This document shows, one piece after another, positions 9,302 through 18,003 of a stretch of 64,000 nucleotides of DNA. Each line of letters opens with the position of its first letter. The first letter of the stretch is position 1. Source of the DNA: G016234445 sp964438865 (lineage in GTDB: Bacteria; Chloroflexota; Dehalococcoidia; Tepidiformales; Tepidiformaceae); the NCBI GenBank assembly GCA_964438865.1, contig CAYTMI010000001.1, positions 434,001-498,000 on the forward strand, written 5' to 3'. A program made the position numbers and the translations under genes. The notes under the pieces are model-generated. The model searched no databases, was not told the origin of the DNA, and saw only the letters and a list, made by a program, of their open reading frames with translations.

Positions 9302-10436
9302 ACGCCGCCGCACGCGCATCTGCGTGCTGACCTCGGTCCACCCGCCGTTCGACACCCGCGTCTTCCACCTCCAGGCGAAATCGATGGCCGCGGCCGGCTT
9401 CGACGTGCTTCTGATCGCGCCGGGGACGCCTTCGCAGCCGGTCGAGGGCGTGCGGTTCGCGAATCTACCATCCTGGGGTGGGCGCGCGGGCAGGCCCCTT
9501 CGCTGGCCGGTCCTTTTCTTCAAGGCGCTCCGGTCGAAGGCCGATGTCTTCCACTTCCACGACCCTGAACTGCTGCCGTGGGGGCTCCTGCTCCACTGGG
9601 TCAGCCGGAAGCCCGTCATCTACGACGCGCACGAGTACCTTCCGGAAGACATCCGCCAGAAGCACTGGATCCCCGGGCCACTGCGCCGGCCGCTCTCCAC
9701 GGTCGCCGCTTTCGTCGAACGGCGGATCGCGGCCGGCCTGAGCGCCGTCGTCACCGTCACCCCCGACATGGCCGAACGGTTTTCGAAAGTACAACGGCGC
9801 ACGGTGCTCGTGCGGAACTTCCCGCCCGCGCCCAAGGACCCGCCACCAGTGGCGGAGCGCCGCCCGACGGTGATCTATGCGGGCTTCATGGACGCCGGCC
9901 GCGGCCTCAGCATCCTCGAAGAGACGGCGCGGCTGGTGCGAGAATCCCACCCCGGCACGGAGTTCCTCATCCTCGGCCCGGTCGAATGGCACGGCATGCC
10001 TCCCGAAGCGGCGCGCCGCGGTAAGTCCGAATGGGAGGAGCGCGGCATCCGGTTCCTCGGCGTGGTGCCCCATGCCGAGATCCCCGGCTACCTTGCCGCC
10101 GCCGCCGTCGGCTGGCTCCCCCTGGACTCCGCGAACGAGAACTACGTCCGCGCCTGGCCGGTGAAGCTGGCCGAGTACATGATGGCCGGGCTGCCCGTCG
10201 TCGCCTCGCGCCTGCCCATCCCGGCGAAGGTGCTCGAAGAAGAAGGCTGCGGGATCGCGGTGGAGCCGATGTCCGCCGCTGGCCATGCCGCCGCCATCGT
10301 CACCCTCCTCAACGATCCGGCCCGGGCGAGGTTCCTCGGAGAGGCCGGGCGGGCTGTTGCCATCCTGAGGTATACTTGGCAATCGGAAGCGCAGAGATTA
10401 CAAACGCTTTACACGGATCTCGCCCGCTCCCGGTGA
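9288..10436 (+). CDS. Family 4 glycosyltransferase
   Basis: GT-B glycosyltransferase of 382 aa. The N-terminal half begins RICVLTSVHPPFDTRVFH, the acceptor-side pattern of GT4 enzymes, with a central DAHEYLPEDIRQ. The donor half has VIYAGFMDAGRGL, FLILGPVEW and the end block LPLDSANENYVRAWPVKLAEYMMAGLPVVAS with its acidic and glycine residues. It likely adds a sugar to the lipid-linked repeat unit on the cytoplasmic face. The ATG at 9288 overlaps the polymerase gene by 14 nt; an ATG at 9267 would lengthen the overlap. It is the last gene of the coupled run before a separate promoter. Confidence 0.9.
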   Translation: MTDPERRRTRICVLTSVHPPFDTRVFHLQAKSMAAAGFDVLLIAPGTPSQPVEGVRFANLPSWGGRAGRPLRWPVLFFKALRSKADVFHFHDPELLPWGLLLHWVSRKPVIYDAHEYLPEDIRQKHWIPGPLRRPLSTVAAFVERRIAAGLSAVVTVTPDMAERFSKVQRRTVLVRNFPPAPKDPPPVAERRPTVIYAGFMDAGRGLSILEETARLVRESHPGTEFLILGPVEWHGMPPEAARRGKSEWEERGIRFLGVVPHAEIPGYLAAAAVGWLPLDSANENYVRAWPVKLAEYMMAGLPVVASRLPIPAKVLEEEGCGIAVEPMSAAGHAAAIVTLLNDPARARFLGEAGRAVAILRYTWQSEAQRLQTLYTDLARSR

Positions 10437-10443
10437 CCTTGCG

Positions 10444-10473
10444 TTGACGGAACATCGGTACCATTCCTACCAT
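10444..10473 (+). promoter_or_regulatory. Predicted sigma-70-type promoter for the secreted-protein gene
   Basis: TTGACG at 10444-10449 and TACCAT at 10468-10473 are separated by 18 nt. A small perfect hairpin (GCCCC-TTAT-GGGGC, 10480-10493) follows at the expected transcript start, directly before the AGGAGG Shine-Dalgarno at 10494-10499. The hairpin would lie at the 5' end of the mRNA. Confidence 0.5.
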
Positions 10474-10508
10474 GCGGTAGCCCCTTATGGGGCAGGAGGC
10501 CTAGGCCT

Positions 10509-12101
10509 GTGAAGCGCTTGTCCACGAAAACACGCATCCTCGTCAGCGGGGCGGTGAGTCTCCTCGCCGCGGCCGCGACGCTGCCGCTGGTGGCCCTCGC
10601 CCTCAGCCCCGGCGCAGTGGCGCTCCCAACGGGTGCCGAAAACACGGTCATCAACATCCAGAACGTCGGCATCGCGAACGCGACCATCGCCGTCGACTAC
10701 TACAACCCCGACGGCACTCCCGTCTGTAGCAAGACGGCCGAGAACGTGGCTCCCGGGGCCATCAAGAGCTTCTACCAGTCTACCGAGCCGTGTCTCCCGG
10801 CCGGCTTCCGCGGCGTCGGCGTCGCTTCCTCGGACCAGCCGATCGTTGCCCTCGAAGAGCGCGACATTCTCAGCAGCTCGGGCTACAAGAGCTATTCGAT
10901 CGCCAACGCTTCCGCAACCGGCGGCCACAAGCTGGCGATCCCGCTCGCCCTCAATGAACTCCTGACGAACCAGTGGAACAGCCGCATCGCCGTCGTCAAC
11001 GCGGGTTCCACCGTCGCATGCATCAAGAACACCTACTACCTCCAGCCCGGCGCGGGCGGCGCCACCATCGGCTCCGTGCAGACCGTCGTCGATAGCCCGG
11101 CCGGTCAGCCCGGCTGCCCCGGCGGCGGCTACGCGATCCCCGCGGGCGGCCAGGTCACCTTCGGCCGCACCGGCTCCGGCGTCACCCGCTTCCCCGTGAG
11201 CACCGACAACAACCAGATGGCCATCCTCATCGAGGTGCTGAACCCCGGCGACAACAAGATCGTCGCCAACGTTGACATCTACCGCAGCGACGGAAACCGC
11301 CTCCTCGGGTCCTACAGCGCCAACGTCATCGATACCGGCGCACCCGCCACCGACGACGTCGGCACCGACATCATGATCCCGTTCACGATCAAGAGCGCCA
11401 GCGGCCACTACACCGAAATCGGCGCGATGGTGGTGGCCGGCGGCCCCGCCGACGTCACCATCCAGTACGTCGGCGTGATCGAAGGCACCTCCACCGCCGT
11501 GAACAAGACGGTCGTCCTGCCCAGCGTCGCCAACGCGGCCTCCCACAGCATTTACTCGTCGCTCGACATCCCGGTGGGCTTCATCGGCTACGCGCGCATC
11601 ACCTCGACCGCCACGGTGGCCGGCCTTCTCCTCCGCGGGAAGCAGACCACCTACTACAGCGGCATCGACGAAGACATCTACGCTGCCGCCAGCGGCGTCC
11701 CGGCCGACCGGGCAGGGACGGGCTGGAGTGTCCCGATGGTCCTCCGCCGCTTCTCGCCCTACGCCCCCGCGGGGATGATCGGCTACAACAGCGAAATCCA
11801 GGTGATGGTCGCTGACGGCTCGACCGCCAGCGTCACCATCCGGATGGTGGGCGACCCGGCGAACGGCTGCCCGAACGGCCCCTACGAAACCACCTACACG
11901 GTCACCGGCAGCCAGAACTTCTACATGAACCTGGAAAGCAGTGCCGGCCCGAACGGCTTCGGTCCCGGGGCAGGGCCCTCCTGCTTCTTCGGGGGCGCCA
12001 CGATTACGGCCAACAAGCCCGTGATCGTGCTCAGCAACCTGACTGCCGACAAGACGCCGGGCGACAACGACGCCATGTTCAACGCCTTCAAGACCCAGTA
12101 G
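10509..12101 (+). CDS. Large secreted/surface protein of unknown function
   Basis: Exported protein of 530 aa. The GTG start has a strong AGGAGG 9 nt upstream. A Lys/Arg-rich start and a hydrophobic run SLLAAAATLPLVALAL end near residue 38 at an AxA-type cleavage region. The rest is Gly/Thr/Asn/Val-rich beta-structure with a repeated theme: NTVINIQNVGIANATIAVDY near the start, VTIQYVGVIEGTSTAVNK and VTIRMVGDPANGCPNG later, each resembling a short Ig- or adhesin-like strand unit. Four or more Cys pairs are plausible disulfides. It sits inside the glycan cluster with its own promoter, so it may be a surface-layer protein or the target of the glycan; this is inference. Confidence 0.85.
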   Translation: MKRLSTKTRILVSGAVSLLAAAATLPLVALALSPGAVALPTGAENTVINIQNVGIANATIAVDYYNPDGTPVCSKTAENVAPGAIKSFYQSTEPCLPAGFRGVGVASSDQPIVALEERDILSSSGYKSYSIANASATGGHKLAIPLALNELLTNQWNSRIAVVNAGSTVACIKNTYYLQPGAGGATIGSVQTVVDSPAGQPGCPGGGYAIPAGGQVTFGRTGSGVTRFPVSTDNNQMAILIEVLNPGDNKIVANVDIYRSDGNRLLGSYSANVIDTGAPATDDVGTDIMIPFTIKSASGHYTEIGAMVVAGGPADVTIQYVGVIEGTSTAVNKTVVLPSVANAASHSIYSSLDIPVGFIGYARITSTATVAGLLLRGKQTTYYSGIDEDIYAAASGVPADRAGTGWSVPMVLRRFSPYAPAGMIGYNSEIQVMVADGSTASVTIRMVGDPANGCPNGPYETTYTVTGSQNFYMNLESSAGPNGFGPGAGPSCFFGGATITANKPVIVLSNLTADKTPGDNDAMFNAFKTQ

Positions 12102-12111
12102 CCGAGGCCCC

Positions 12112-13179
12112 ATGGCAAAGCCTTCACGCGAGCGCACCCGGGTGGGTGCGCTCGCCTCACTTCCCCCGCTCCCGCCGCAGCCCCTCGTCTCGGTGGTCAT
12201 CCCCACCTGGAACGAAGGGCGCTACATCGGCGCGCTCCTCGATTCGCTCGAAGCTCAGACCTACCCGGCCGAAGCGATGGAGGTGATCGTCGCTGACGGC
12301 GGCAGCACCGACGCCACCCGCGAGATCGTCGCCGCCGCCGCCGCCGCCCGCTGGAAGAAGACGCCCCTCATCCTCGTCGAAAACCCCGCCCGGAGGACCC
12401 CGGAGGGCCGCAACGCCGGGTTCGCCGCCTCCCGGGGACAGGTCATCCTCACCCTCGTTGCCCACACATCGCTGAACCCCCGGTTCGTGGAAGAGAACGT
12501 GCGCGCCCTCCGGGAAAGCGGCGCCGCCGTCGCCGGCGGACCGATCGAGGCCCGCGGGGAAACCCCGATCGCCGCCGCCATCGCCGCCGCGGTCTCGCAC
12601 CCCTTCGGCGTCGGCGACGCACGCTTCCGCTTCGCCACCGAACCTGGCTACGTCGACACCATCGCCTTCGCCGCCTACCGCCGCGAGTGCTTCGAGATAC
12701 TCGGGGGGTTCGCCACCGACCGCGACCTCGCCGAAGACGACTTCTTCAACTACCAGGTCCGCGCCGCCGGCGGAAAGCTTTACCTCACGCCCGCCGTGAA
12801 GAGCATCTACTACTCCCGCTCCGAACTCCGCCCGCTCGCCCGCCAGTACTTCGGGTACGGCCGGGCGAAGGGCCGCGCTTCGGTCGAAGTGCCGTCCTCC
12901 ATCCTCCCGCGCCACCTGGTGCCGGGCGCGACCGTCGCGGGCGGAGCGCTCCTGCTCGCAGCCGCGTTCATCTCCCAGCCGGCCCGCTGGCTGCTGGCAA
13001 TCGGGGGGCTCGCCTATGCCGGCCTCGCCGCCTATTCCGCGAACAGCGCCGCCTCCCGCCGGGGCGACCCCACCCTCGCACCACGCGTGGCCCTGGTCTT
13101 CCCCGTCCTCCACGCCAGCTACGGCCTCGGCACCATCGTGGGCGCGGTCCGTACGCTCTGGGCCCGGCGCGGACAGTAG
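12112..13179 (+). CDS. Family 2 glycosyltransferase with C-terminal membrane helices
   Basis: GT-A glycosyltransferase of 355 aa, succinoglycan ExoA-like. The GT2 core shows VSVVIPTWNEGRYIGALLDS, the nucleotide-binding DGGSTDATREI, and an acidic block LAEDDFFNYQVRAAGG. The C-terminal region (residues about 275-345) holds two hydrophobic helices that would anchor it to the membrane. It starts 10 bp after the secreted-protein gene and is probably co-transcribed with it. The acceptor sugar cannot be read from sequence. Confidence 0.9.
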   Translation: MAKPSRERTRVGALASLPPLPPQPLVSVVIPTWNEGRYIGALLDSLEAQTYPAEAMEVIVADGGSTDATREIVAAAAAARWKKTPLILVENPARRTPEGRNAGFAASRGQVILTLVAHTSLNPRFVEENVRALRESGAAVAGGPIEARGETPIAAAIAAAVSHPFGVGDARFRFATEPGYVDTIAFAAYRRECFEILGGFATDRDLAEDDFFNYQVRAAGGKLYLTPAVKSIYYSRSELRPLARQYFGYGRAKGRASVEVPSSILPRHLVPGATVAGGALLLAAAFISQPARWLLAIGGLAYAGLAAYSANSAASRRGDPTLAPRVALVFPVLHASYGLGTIVGAVRTLWARRGQ

Positions 13180-13192
13180 GCGGCCTCTCCCG

Positions 13193-14251
13193 CTACTCCA
13201 GCCGCTCAATTGCCGCGAGGATGCGTGCCGCCGCGTCACCGTCGCCGTAGATAGGGGGGTGCGCCGCGCCACGCGGCGGGTGGGCGATCGCCGCGCGGAT
13301 CGCGTCCGTGCCCGCCCCCACGAGGACGTTCCAGCCCAGTTCCAGCGTCTCCGTCCACTCCGTGTTGTCACGAAGCGTGACGCACGGCGTCTCCAGGAGG
13401 TAGGCCTCCTTCTGGAGCCCGCCGGAGTCTGTCACCACCGCGTGGGCCCCGCGCGCCAGGGAGACCGTGTCCAGGTACCCCAGCGGCTCTACGGCGTGGA
13501 CGTTGGCCGGGAGCGAGACGCCGTTCGCGGCCATCGCGGCGCGCGTCCGCGGGTGCATGGGGAAGACAAGGGCACCGGCGCCGCTGAGTCCGGCGAATAT
13601 CGCCCGGAGCCGCGCCGGGTCGTCGGTGTTCGCCGCCCGGTGCACCGTAAGGAGGCAGTAGAACTCAAGCGGCAGGCCCAGTCCCGCGAGGACTTCCGCT
13701 GTCGGGCGGGCACGGTCGCTGGCGCTGTAGAGGGCATCGACCATGATGTCGCCGCTGACGACCGTCTTCGCCGCGAGCCCCTCCGCTTCGAGGTTGCGCC
13801 GCCCGGTTTCGTTGGGCGCAAGGAGCAGGTCGCAGCAGTGGTCGGCGACGACGCGGTTGATCTCCTCCGGCATGGTGCGGTCGAAGCTGCGAAGACCCGC
13901 CTCCACGTGAGCCGAGCGGACGCCGAGCTTCGCCGCCGCCAGCGCTCCCGCCAGCGTCGAATTCGTGTCGCCGAAGACCACCACCACGTCCGGCTTCCGG
14001 TGGAGAATCTCGGCCTCGATGCCCTCGAGCGCGCGGGCAGTCATGGCCCCGTGCGCACCCGACCCCACCTGCAGATTCACGTCGGGTGCGGCGATGCCGA
14101 GTTCGTCGAAGAAGCGGGCAGACATGCCCTCGTCGTAATGCTGGCCAGTGTGGAGGATGGTTTCGCGGTGGCCGCGGCGCCGAGCTTCGGCCGAAAACGG
14201 CGCAAGCTTGATGAACTGCGGGCGAGCGCCCACGACGGTGAGCAGGTGCAT
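13193..14251 (-). CDS. wecB: UDP-N-acetylglucosamine 2-epimerase (non-hydrolysing)
   Basis: Enzyme of 352 aa converting UDP-GlcNAc to UDP-ManNAc for glycan precursor supply. Family motifs are clear: TVVGARPQFIKLAP at the N-terminus, HTGQHYD, VVVFGDTNSTLAGALAA, HVEAGLRSFDRTMPEEINR, and the C-terminal TDSGGLQKEAYLLETPCVTLRDNTEWTET. The start at 14251 is chosen because the family begins at MHLLTVVGARPQ and because TACCCT ends 6 nt upstream, a leaderless arrangement; the longer frame to 14332 would add an unlikely Arg/Trp leader. It converges with the GT2 gene, 13 bp apart. Confidence 0.94.
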   Translation of the reverse strand: MHLLTVVGARPQFIKLAPFSAEARRRGHRETILHTGQHYDEGMSARFFDELGIAAPDVNLQVGSGAHGAMTARALEGIEAEILHRKPDVVVVFGDTNSTLAGALAAAKLGVRSAHVEAGLRSFDRTMPEEINRVVADHCCDLLLAPNETGRRNLEAEGLAAKTVVSGDIMVDALYSASDRARPTAEVLAGLGLPLEFYCLLTVHRAANTDDPARLRAIFAGLSGAGALVFPMHPRTRAAMAANGVSLPANVHAVEPLGYLDTVSLARGAHAVVTDSGGLQKEAYLLETPCVTLRDNTEWTETLELGWNVLVGAGTDAIRAAIAHPPRGAAHPPIYGDGDAAARILAAIERLE

Positions 14252-14257
14252 GCCACG

Positions 14258-14263
14258 AGGGTA
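14258..14263 (-). promoter_or_regulatory. -10 box of leaderless wecB promoter
   Basis: TACCCT on the minus strand ends 6 nt before the ATG at 14251, so the transcript is expected to begin at or next to the start codon. No Shine-Dalgarno is present. Confidence 0.5.
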
Positions 14264-14427
14264 ACCATTCGCCCGCGTCCCGCCCATCAGTCGAGCCCCG
14301 CAAAGCGCGCCGGGCGTCCACCATCTTTTCACCCAAAGTTCCTCCCGGTTTCTAACGGGTTTCTACGGGTTCTCCCTGATCCCTTCTCCGCGGCCGCTGG
14401 TACGATGCGAAGCGGAGGCAGTACACG

Positions 14428-14634
14428 ATGCTTGGATTCAGTTGGGGCGCTTTCGCCGTCTATCTCGCCACACTCACCCTGATGGTGGGCGGCGGCCTTT
14501 ACGGGCTTGTCGAAGACGGGCAGCCGGCCTTCCTCGCGCCCATCCTCATGGGCCTCTTCTTCTTTTACCTGACCTGGGAAGCAGTTGTCGGAAGCTCCGA
14601 AGCGCCTCCGCGTGGCCCCGGCAAGGGCCGTTAG
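14428..14634 (+). CDS. Small two-helix membrane protein
   Basis: Protein of 68 aa. Two hydrophobic segments (about residues 5-25 and 36-55) are separated by VEDGQPAF, and a basic tail ends GPGKGR. CGGAGG lies 9 nt before the ATG and a TACGAT hexamer is further upstream, supporting a real gene. No known family is recognised. It precedes the site-2 protease gene, from which a hairpin separates it. Confidence 0.65.
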   Translation: MLGFSWGAFAVYLATLTLMVGGGLYGLVEDGQPAFLAPILMGLFFFYLTWEAVVGSSEAPPRGPGKGR

Positions 14635-14641
14635 CCCTCCC

Positions 14642-14662
14642 GGGACGGCCCTTCACCGTCCC
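14642..14662 (+). terminator. Hairpin after the small membrane protein gene
   Basis: A perfect 7-bp stem GGGACGG/CCGTCCC with a 7-nt loop, 7 bp after the stop codon. No T-tract follows, so intrinsic termination is uncertain, but the position fits a transcript end. Confidence 0.45.
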
Positions 14663-14678
14663 TCTCCCCTCGTCCGTA

Positions 14679-14684
14679 TACACT
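14679..14684 (+). promoter_or_regulatory. -10 box of leaderless site-2 protease promoter
   Basis: TACACT ends 7 nt before the ATG at 14692 (a GTG lies at 14689). There is no Shine-Dalgarno, consistent with a leaderless transcript. Confidence 0.5.
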
Positions 14685-14691
14685 GGTCGTG

Positions 14692-15831
14692 ATGCGACCG
14701 TTCAAGATCGGTGCCCTCCTCGGCATTCCCATTCTGATCAGCCCCAGCTGGCTGTTCCTCTTCGGCGGCGTCAGCTGGCTGCTCGCGACGCAGCTCTACC
14801 CGTCGGCAATCGAAGACGCCAGCCGGACGACCCACTTTGTGATGGCCGGCGTTAGCGTCATCCTCTTCTTCGCCTGCATTGTCCTTCACGAACTGGCCCA
14901 TTCCGCGGTCGCGAAGGCCTACCAGATCCCGGTCAAGAGCATCACCCTCTTCCTCTTCGGTGGCGTCGCCCAGATCACGCGGGAGGCCTCGAAGCCGCTG
15001 GGCGAATTCCTGATGGCCATCGCAGGCCCCGCCACGAGCCTCGTCCTCGGCGTCGTCTTCTTCGGCGCCTGGTTCGCGCTCGGCGCCAACCTCCACCAGC
15101 CGCTCGATTACGTCCTCTTCTGGCTGGCCTGGATGAACGGCATCCTCGCGGTCTTCAACCTCTTGCCGGCCTTCCCCATGGACGGCGGCCGCATCTTCCG
15201 CTCCCTCATCTGGATGTTCACCGGCAACTACTACCAGGCCACGAACGTCGCCAGTTGGGCCGGGCGCGGCATCGCCTGGAGCATGATGGCAACCGGCGCG
15301 CTCGCCACCGCCGGGTTCAACCTCTACGTCGCCGAAGGCACCTTCGGGGGGCTCTGGCTCATCCTCATCGGGCTCTTCCTCGAAAACGCCGCCCGCCAGG
15401 GGTTGCTCCAGAACCGCCTCGTCCACGCGCTCCGCCAGTACAGCGCCGGTGACCTGATGATCGCCGACCCGCCCGTGGTCGAACCCGAAATCAGCGTCGC
15501 GTCCCTCGCCCGTGGCGTCCTCGAACTCAACCCGCGCGTCTGCTACTTCGTCGAAGACCACGGCAAGCTCGCCGGGATCGTCAGCGCCTACCAGATGCGC
15601 GCCGTCCCCGAGGGGCTCTGGGACCGCACTACCGCGGGCCAGGCGATGATCCCCAGCAGCCGCCTCCGCGCCACCCCCGCCGACCGCCCCGCCCACGAGG
15701 TCCTGATCGAGATGGAGAGCGAAAACCTCCTCCACATGCCCGTCGTGACAGACGGACGTGTCGTCGGCGTCATCGGCCGCGATCGCATCATCACCGTCCT
15801 CCGCCAGGCCGGCCTCCTCCCCGGTCGCTAA
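14692..15831 (+). CDS. Site-2 protease (M50) with tandem CBS domains
   Basis: Intramembrane zinc metalloprotease of 379 aa. The zinc motif is VLHELAHSAVAKAY (HExxH) in a membrane helix, and the third ligand lies in LPAFPMDGGRIFRSL. Six hydrophobic segments occupy residues 1-225; the rest is a CBS pair (LMIADPPVVEPEISV and AMIPSSRLRATPADR). This is the bacterial group 3 S2P architecture, where the CBS pair is thought to sense a nucleotide. The GTG at 14689 would add one residue. Substrates, such as an anti-sigma factor, are not evident in the neighbourhood. Confidence 0.93.
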   Translation: MRPFKIGALLGIPILISPSWLFLFGGVSWLLATQLYPSAIEDASRTTHFVMAGVSVILFFACIVLHELAHSAVAKAYQIPVKSITLFLFGGVAQITREASKPLGEFLMAIAGPATSLVLGVVFFGAWFALGANLHQPLDYVLFWLAWMNGILAVFNLLPAFPMDGGRIFRSLIWMFTGNYYQATNVASWAGRGIAWSMMATGALATAGFNLYVAEGTFGGLWLILIGLFLENAARQGLLQNRLVHALRQYSAGDLMIADPPVVEPEISVASLARGVLELNPRVCYFVEDHGKLAGIVSAYQMRAVPEGLWDRTTAGQAMIPSSRLRATPADRPAHEVLIEMESENLLHMPVVTDGRVVGVIGRDRIITVLRQAGLLPGR

Positions 15832-15865
15832 CACCGCAGCCCACCCTCGTATCCCGCCCGCCTCC

Positions 15866-15871
15866 TAGACT
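15866..15871 (+). promoter_or_regulatory. -10 box of leaderless murT promoter
   Basis: TAGACT ends 6 nt before the ATG at 15878, with no Shine-Dalgarno between them. Confidence 0.55.
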
Positions 15872-15877
15872 GTCTCC

Positions 15878-17290
15878 ATGGACCTTCGCCTCGCCGCCGC
15901 CGTGAACGCCGGCAAAGCCGCGGGAGCGGCGACGCGGCTCCTCGGCCGCGGCGGCGGGACCGCCCTCCCCGGGCTGGTGGCGCTCCGCGTTGACCCCGGG
16001 GCACTCCGGAAGCTGGGCCGCCAGCTCGGCCGCGGACGCGTCCTCGTGACCGGGACGAACGGCAAGACGACCACTTCCCGCATCCTCGCCTCCATCCTCG
16101 CCGAGGCCGGCGTCCCCGTGGTCCACAACCGTGAAGGTTCGAACCTTGCCCGGGGAATGGCGAGCACCCTCCTGGCCAGCGCCGGGCCGGGTGGGCGTAT
16201 CCGGGTCCACGGCGGCGCAGGCAATGCCCTCGGGCTCTTCGAAACCGATGAGGCGAGCCTCCCCGGCGCCGCCCGCGACCTCGCCCCGAAGGCCATCGCC
16301 TTCACCAACCTCTTCCGCGACCAGCTCGACCGCTACGGCGAAGTCGACACCGTCGCCGCCCTCTGGCGGGAGGCGCTCGCCGTCACTCCCCGCGACGCCA
16401 CTCTCGTCCTCAACGCCGACGACCCTTCCGTGGCAGAACTCGCTACCGGCTGGCCCGGCCCCGTCCACTGGTTCGGGCTGGACGACGACGCCTTCGCGAC
16501 AACCGAGCCCGGCGCCCTCGACGCGCGCTGGTGCCGGGCCTGCGGCGGGACGTTCGCCTACGACCGCCGCTACTTCGCCCACATCGGCTACTGGCGCTGC
16601 ACCGGCTGCGGAAGGTCGCGGCCGACGCCCAACACCGCGGCGGAGGGCGTCTCCCTGGGGGCCGAATCGGCGCGCTTCACCGTGCCCGGCCTGGGCGAAC
16701 TGGAGATGTCCCTGACCGGGGTCTACAACGTCTCAAACGCGCTCGCCGCAGTCACCATCGCCCGGGTCCTCGACATCGACGCGAGCGCCATCGCCCGGGG
16801 GGTCGCCGCGGCGAAGCCCGCCTTCGGGCGCCAGGAGACGGTCGAACTCGAAGGCCGGCGGCTTCGCATCTTCCTCTGCAAGAACCCGGCCGGCGCGAAC
16901 CAGGTGATCCGGCTGCTCCAGGCGATCGCCGCCGGCGCGCCGGGGGACACTTCCACGCTCAACGCCACGCTCCTCCTCAACGACCGCTTCGCCGACGGCC
17001 AGGACGTCAGTTGGACCTGGGATGTGGACTACGAGCGGCTCGCCGGAGTGGTCAGAACCTGCTGGGCGGGAGGAACCCGCGCCGAGGACATGGCCCTCCG
17101 CCTGAAGTACGCCGGCTGGCCGCTTCCCTCGGCAGTCGAGCCGGACCCCGCGCGCCTGCTCGATGCCCTCCTCGCCGCGACCAGCCCCAGCGACGAGGTG
17201 ACCATCATCCCCACCTACACGGCGATGCTCGACCTCCGCGCCGAGCTCACCCGCCGCGGCGTCGCCACCCGTTTCGGCGAAGAAGTGTAG
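15878..17290 (+). CDS. murT: Lipid II isoglutaminyl synthase subunit MurT (Mur ligase fold)
   Basis: ATP-dependent subunit of the MurT/GatD complex, which amidates the D-Glu of lipid II to D-isoglutamine in the cytoplasm. The 470-aa protein has the P-loop GTNGKTTTSRI near residue 52, the Mur ligase central domain, and a four-Cys ribbon (CRAC...CTGC, residues about 212-235) characteristic of MurT. The C-terminal DUF1727 part includes CKNPAGANQVIRLL and LNDRFADGQDVSWTWD. Its partner gatD is at 18004-18771. In most genomes the two genes are adjacent; here an antisense lipoprotein gene lies between them. Confidence 0.94.
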   Translation: MDLRLAAAVNAGKAAGAATRLLGRGGGTALPGLVALRVDPGALRKLGRQLGRGRVLVTGTNGKTTTSRILASILAEAGVPVVHNREGSNLARGMASTLLASAGPGGRIRVHGGAGNALGLFETDEASLPGAARDLAPKAIAFTNLFRDQLDRYGEVDTVAALWREALAVTPRDATLVLNADDPSVAELATGWPGPVHWFGLDDDAFATTEPGALDARWCRACGGTFAYDRRYFAHIGYWRCTGCGRSRPTPNTAAEGVSLGAESARFTVPGLGELEMSLTGVYNVSNALAAVTIARVLDIDASAIARGVAAAKPAFGRQETVELEGRRLRIFLCKNPAGANQVIRLLQAIAAGAPGDTSTLNATLLLNDRFADGQDVSWTWDVDYERLAGVVRTCWAGGTRAEDMALRLKYAGWPLPSAVEPDPARLLDALLAATSPSDEVTIIPTYTAMLDLRAELTRRGVATRFGEEV

Positions 17291-17299
17291 CCGCGGCCG

Positions 17300-17953
17300 T
17301 CACCTGTTCTTCGCGTCGGCCGCCCGGATGCCTTCGACCACCGTCCGCGCCAGCGCCCGCACCTGGCGGCTGAGTTCGATCCCGTCGTCCCGGAAGATCA
17401 CGATCGTCGCGAGCATGTTCTGGAAGCGAAAAACCGCGGCGGTGACCATGGTGTGCTCGGTGTCGTCGCCGAAGACGATGCCGTGGAACTCCTCGCCGAT
17501 GTCCTTCGCCTCGAAGCGCGAGGACCCTCCCCCGCCGGAGGTCAACCCGTCCGCAACGGCCTGGAACACGGCATGTGCGTCGGCCGGCTTCGCGAAGAGC
17601 ACCACGGTCATGTAGCCGCCGGCCGAGGTGTCCTCCGGCGCGCCCGAAGCCCCCGCGCGGAAGAGGGCGAAGTAGGTTCCGCCCACCGTCCGCGTTGAGA
17701 GGTCGATGCCTTCGAATTCCTGCCCGAGTTCCCGGAAGCTGCCCTGGTAGCCTTCGATCGGGAAGCCCAGCGCCTCGCTGGCTCGTGGGATGTCAGGGAG
17801 CATGGACGGGAGATCCTTGGGGAGCACTTTCACCGTGGAGGGCGTCGGCGTGGCCGTGGGCGGCGCCGCATCGTCCCCGCCGCAGGAGACGGGCAGTGCA
17901 GCCAGCGCCAGGAACAGCGGCAGCACCCGCAAGGCTGCGGCGCGCATGGTCAT
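17300..17953 (-). CDS. Lipoprotein between murT and gatD, distant paralogue of the 1771/2520 pair
   Basis: Lipoprotein of 217 aa on the strand opposite to murT and gatD. The signal peptide ends in a PVSC lipobox and a Thr/Pro linker follows. The body echoes the lipoproteins at 1771-3275: ALGFPIEGYQGSF, a central ADAHAVFQAVADG, VTAAVFRFQNMLATIVIF and a late ARTVVEGI. AGGAGG lies close upstream; the second ATG (17947) has the better spacing (10 nt against 4). Function unknown. It converges with murT (9 bp between stops) and diverges from gatD. Confidence 0.85.
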   Translation of the reverse strand: MTMRAAALRVLPLFLALAALPVSCGGDDAAPPTATPTPSTVKVLPKDLPSMLPDIPRASEALGFPIEGYQGSFRELGQEFEGIDLSTRTVGGTYFALFRAGASGAPEDTSAGGYMTVVLFAKPADAHAVFQAVADGLTSGGGGSSRFEAKDIGEEFHGIVFGDDTEHTMVTAAVFRFQNMLATIVIFRDDGIELSRQVRALARTVVEGIRAADAKNR

Positions 17954-18003
17954 CGCCCCTCCTGTTTCCCGGCCACCCGGGCGGCTACAGTGTAGACGAA
18001 GCC

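Noticed and set aside
16130..16150. GGTTCGAACCTT, reminiscent of a tRNA T-loop
   Set aside because: It lies inside murT in frame (EGSNLARG), with no acceptor or anticodon stems around it.
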